Source: Nageia nagi
Taxonomy: Eukaryota > Pinophyta
Assembly (NCBI GenBank): GCA_050084985.1
Contig: JBITNC010000001.1
Location: forward strand, 157,480,001-157,544,000
Direction: 5' to 3'
Length of the DNA: 64,000 bases
The notes below the pieces were generated by a model. The model did no database searches. It was not told the origin of the DNA and saw nothing but the letters and a program-made list of their open reading frames with translations. This document shows, one piece after another, positions 62,561-64,000 of this stretch (position 1 is its first letter; each line of letters starts with the position of its first letter). Position numbers and translations under genes: made by a program.

Positions 62561-62897
62561 AATACCACTCAATTTCTTGAATAATCCTTTTCTAAGAAGT
62601 AAATCTTAGACTTACAATAAATAAATGAGCTAGTTTAGGAAGCAATCACAAGATTTTTGCATGCTATAAGGATAGAAAATGTTCTAATAGGGTTTAAAGT
62701 AGATACAATGAAGATTAAGATATTCCTTATCTTATATCTTAGAGATATAAATAAAAAGATGCACCCATTCCTCCTAGTATAGTTGATTCTAGCAATTGAG
62801 ACCTCTACCAAGTCTACCTCTAAACAAGCTACTAGAAGTAACAAGTAAAGGGTTCCATTATCCAATAGGTAGAGACCCCAAAGAGTTGCTAGAAGAT
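62561..62897. other. Short spacer before 3' LTR of D
   Basis: No clear PPT. The purine-rich stretch AAAGAGTTGCTAGAAGA (62880-62896) may be its remnant. Confidence 0.4.
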
Positions 62898-64000
62898 TGT
62901 ATTATTTTAGAGTTACACTTTAAATTGAGGTAATACAAAATTATTCTTTTATTCTTATCAATTCTTTCTATTCTAATTTCTTTCTCTTAAGAGTGTTTGA
63001 GAGTTATTTTCTTTCTCTTAGAGTGCCCAAGAATTGTAAATACAAGTGTCCAAGAGTTGTTTTATTTCTCTTAGAGTGCCCAAGAATTGATAAGAGTGTT
63101 TAAGAGTTATTTTATTTCTCTTAAAGTGCATGGGAATTATAAATACAAGTGTCTAAGAGTTATTTTCCTTCTCTTGAAGTGCCTGGGAATTGTAAATACA
63201 AGTGTCTGAGAGTTATATTCATTCCCTTAGAGTGTTCAGGAATTATTAATACAAGTGTTTGAGAGTTGTATAAATTCAAATCCAAGACATCTAATAGAGT
63301 CCACTGATTTTGAATTATGATGTCATAGTTTTTGATTGAAATCAGCGAGTCTTAGAACAAGCAATATTGGGTGAAGATTTATGAAGACATCAAATAAAGC
63401 CCACCGATTCTAAGTGATGATGTCATAATTTTTGATTGAAATTAGTGGATTCCAAAATAAGAAATGGAGGATGAATATTTATGAAGACATCAAATAGAGC
63501 CCATCAATTCTAAGTGATGACATCATAATTTTTGTCTAAAATCAATGGGTCTTGGAAGAGGTAGATCATCAACAAAACCCAAATGAAGAAAATAGAACTC
63601 ACCAAGTAAAGATAAGAGTAATGCATAAGAAGGAACACCCAGGTCCACTTTATCTTAAGTGTTTGACCCTTGAGGCCCTATTTTTATGTTGACACCAACT
63701 CATTTACACATAATAATGGTAATTTCTTCTCAAACCAAGTTGAAATAATGTTTACCAACCATCATTACTTTGATTATTGACATCTACATTAGAGATCATA
63801 AAGGTTGCAAAGAAGTAGATAGTAGCTGATAGAGCATACCAAATCATACCCATCAATTTGCAAATAAATAATTATTCAAATAGCTATAGTACCATCTTCA
63901 ATAAAAATACAGGGCCAAAGAAGGAGCAATCAATGACATGTTAGAAGGATTATGGCTCTATGGGCATGATAGTTCAAAAATTGCAAATTCCTAGATAGTC
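62898..64000 (+). repeat. 3' LTR of element D (cut by window end)
   Basis: It aligns with 48485-49720. Tandem repeat 1 (about 6 units, 62990-63275) is followed by tandem repeat 2 (3 units, 63280-63560). Both copies also share GGAACACCCAGGTCCACTTT and the end CAAATTCCTAGATAGTC (at 49720 and 64000). Confidence 0.7.

Larger units (their letters stand above)
48485..64000 (+). mobile_element. Element D: large Ty3/Tat-like retrotransposon
   Basis: 48485-49720 and 62898-64000 are long direct repeats, interpreted as LTRs (the right one is cut by the window end). Inside: gag (50724), protease (52394), an RNase H-like domain (55140), RT (55960), second RNase H (56800), integrase (57377-58555), then about 3.5 kb of degenerate unidentified ORF (58990-62560). 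A smaller LTR element is inserted at 52895-55055. The integrase (FIGVIN, ILTAIDYFARW) and the extra RNase H indicate the Tat group. No clear PBS was found, so the LTR interpretation is not proven. Confidence 0.75.

Overview
The window looks like intergenic DNA from a large plant nuclear genome. It is very AT-rich, and I found no intact host gene, rRNA or tRNA. Almost everything recognisable is a transposable element, mostly old and full of stop codons and frame changes, with one clearly young insertion. The pentatricopeptide (PPR) relics at 32-33 kb resemble the PPR proteins common in conifers, so a gymnosperm is my best guess; this is inference only.

Layout, left to right. (1) 0.88-1.29 kb: solo or truncated Ty1/copia LTR. 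(2) 1.6-2.14 kb: Ty3 reverse transcriptase (RT) fragment, cut off by element A. (3) 2.14-11.38 kb: element A, an LTR element with matching LTRs, primer-binding site, a Tat-like gag, no recognisable pol, an ANTISENSE plant-mobile-domain (PMD) pseudogene, a four-unit tandem repeat and a polypurine tract (PPT). (4) 15.6-16.8 kb, minus: LINE ORF1. 19.9-23.7 kb, plus: LINE ORF2 (endonuclease part, RT, zinc-binding region, RNase H). (5) 24.4-39.75 kb, minus: a Ty1/copia element whose 3' LTR is split by a 10.3 kb CACTA transposon (24861-35135). The CACTA has a TAA target duplication, subterminal repeats, a transposase-like C-terminal remnant and captured PPR gene fragments. (6) 43.7-48.5 kb: element C, a Ty3 element of the same LTR/primer-site type as A, with gag, protease, a G-patch relic, RT and RNase H. 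(7) 48.5-64.0 kb: element D, a large Ty3/Tat-like element. It has an RNase H domain BEFORE the RT, a second degenerate RNase H after it, an integrase, a 3.5 kb unidentified sense ORF, and long terminal repeats that carry two tiers of tandem repeats. (8) 52895-55055, inside D: a small LTR element with two identical 127-bp LTRs, a 5-bp target duplication, a tRNA-iMet-type primer site and a PPT. Its interior holds fragments of a receptor-like kinase gene and a Kelch-repeat gene.

How the pieces relate. The nesting is Ty3 fragment <- A; copia <- CACTA; C <- D <- small element. A and C share LTR ends (TGTAGA...TCTACA) and a TTTGGTGAAC primer site, so A may be a pol-less passenger of a C-like partner. 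The copia LTR at 0.9 kb is a paralogous empty site that confirms the CACTA insertion point. Many premature stops are TAG where relatives have Gln (CAG), as expected from deamination of methylated CHG sites.
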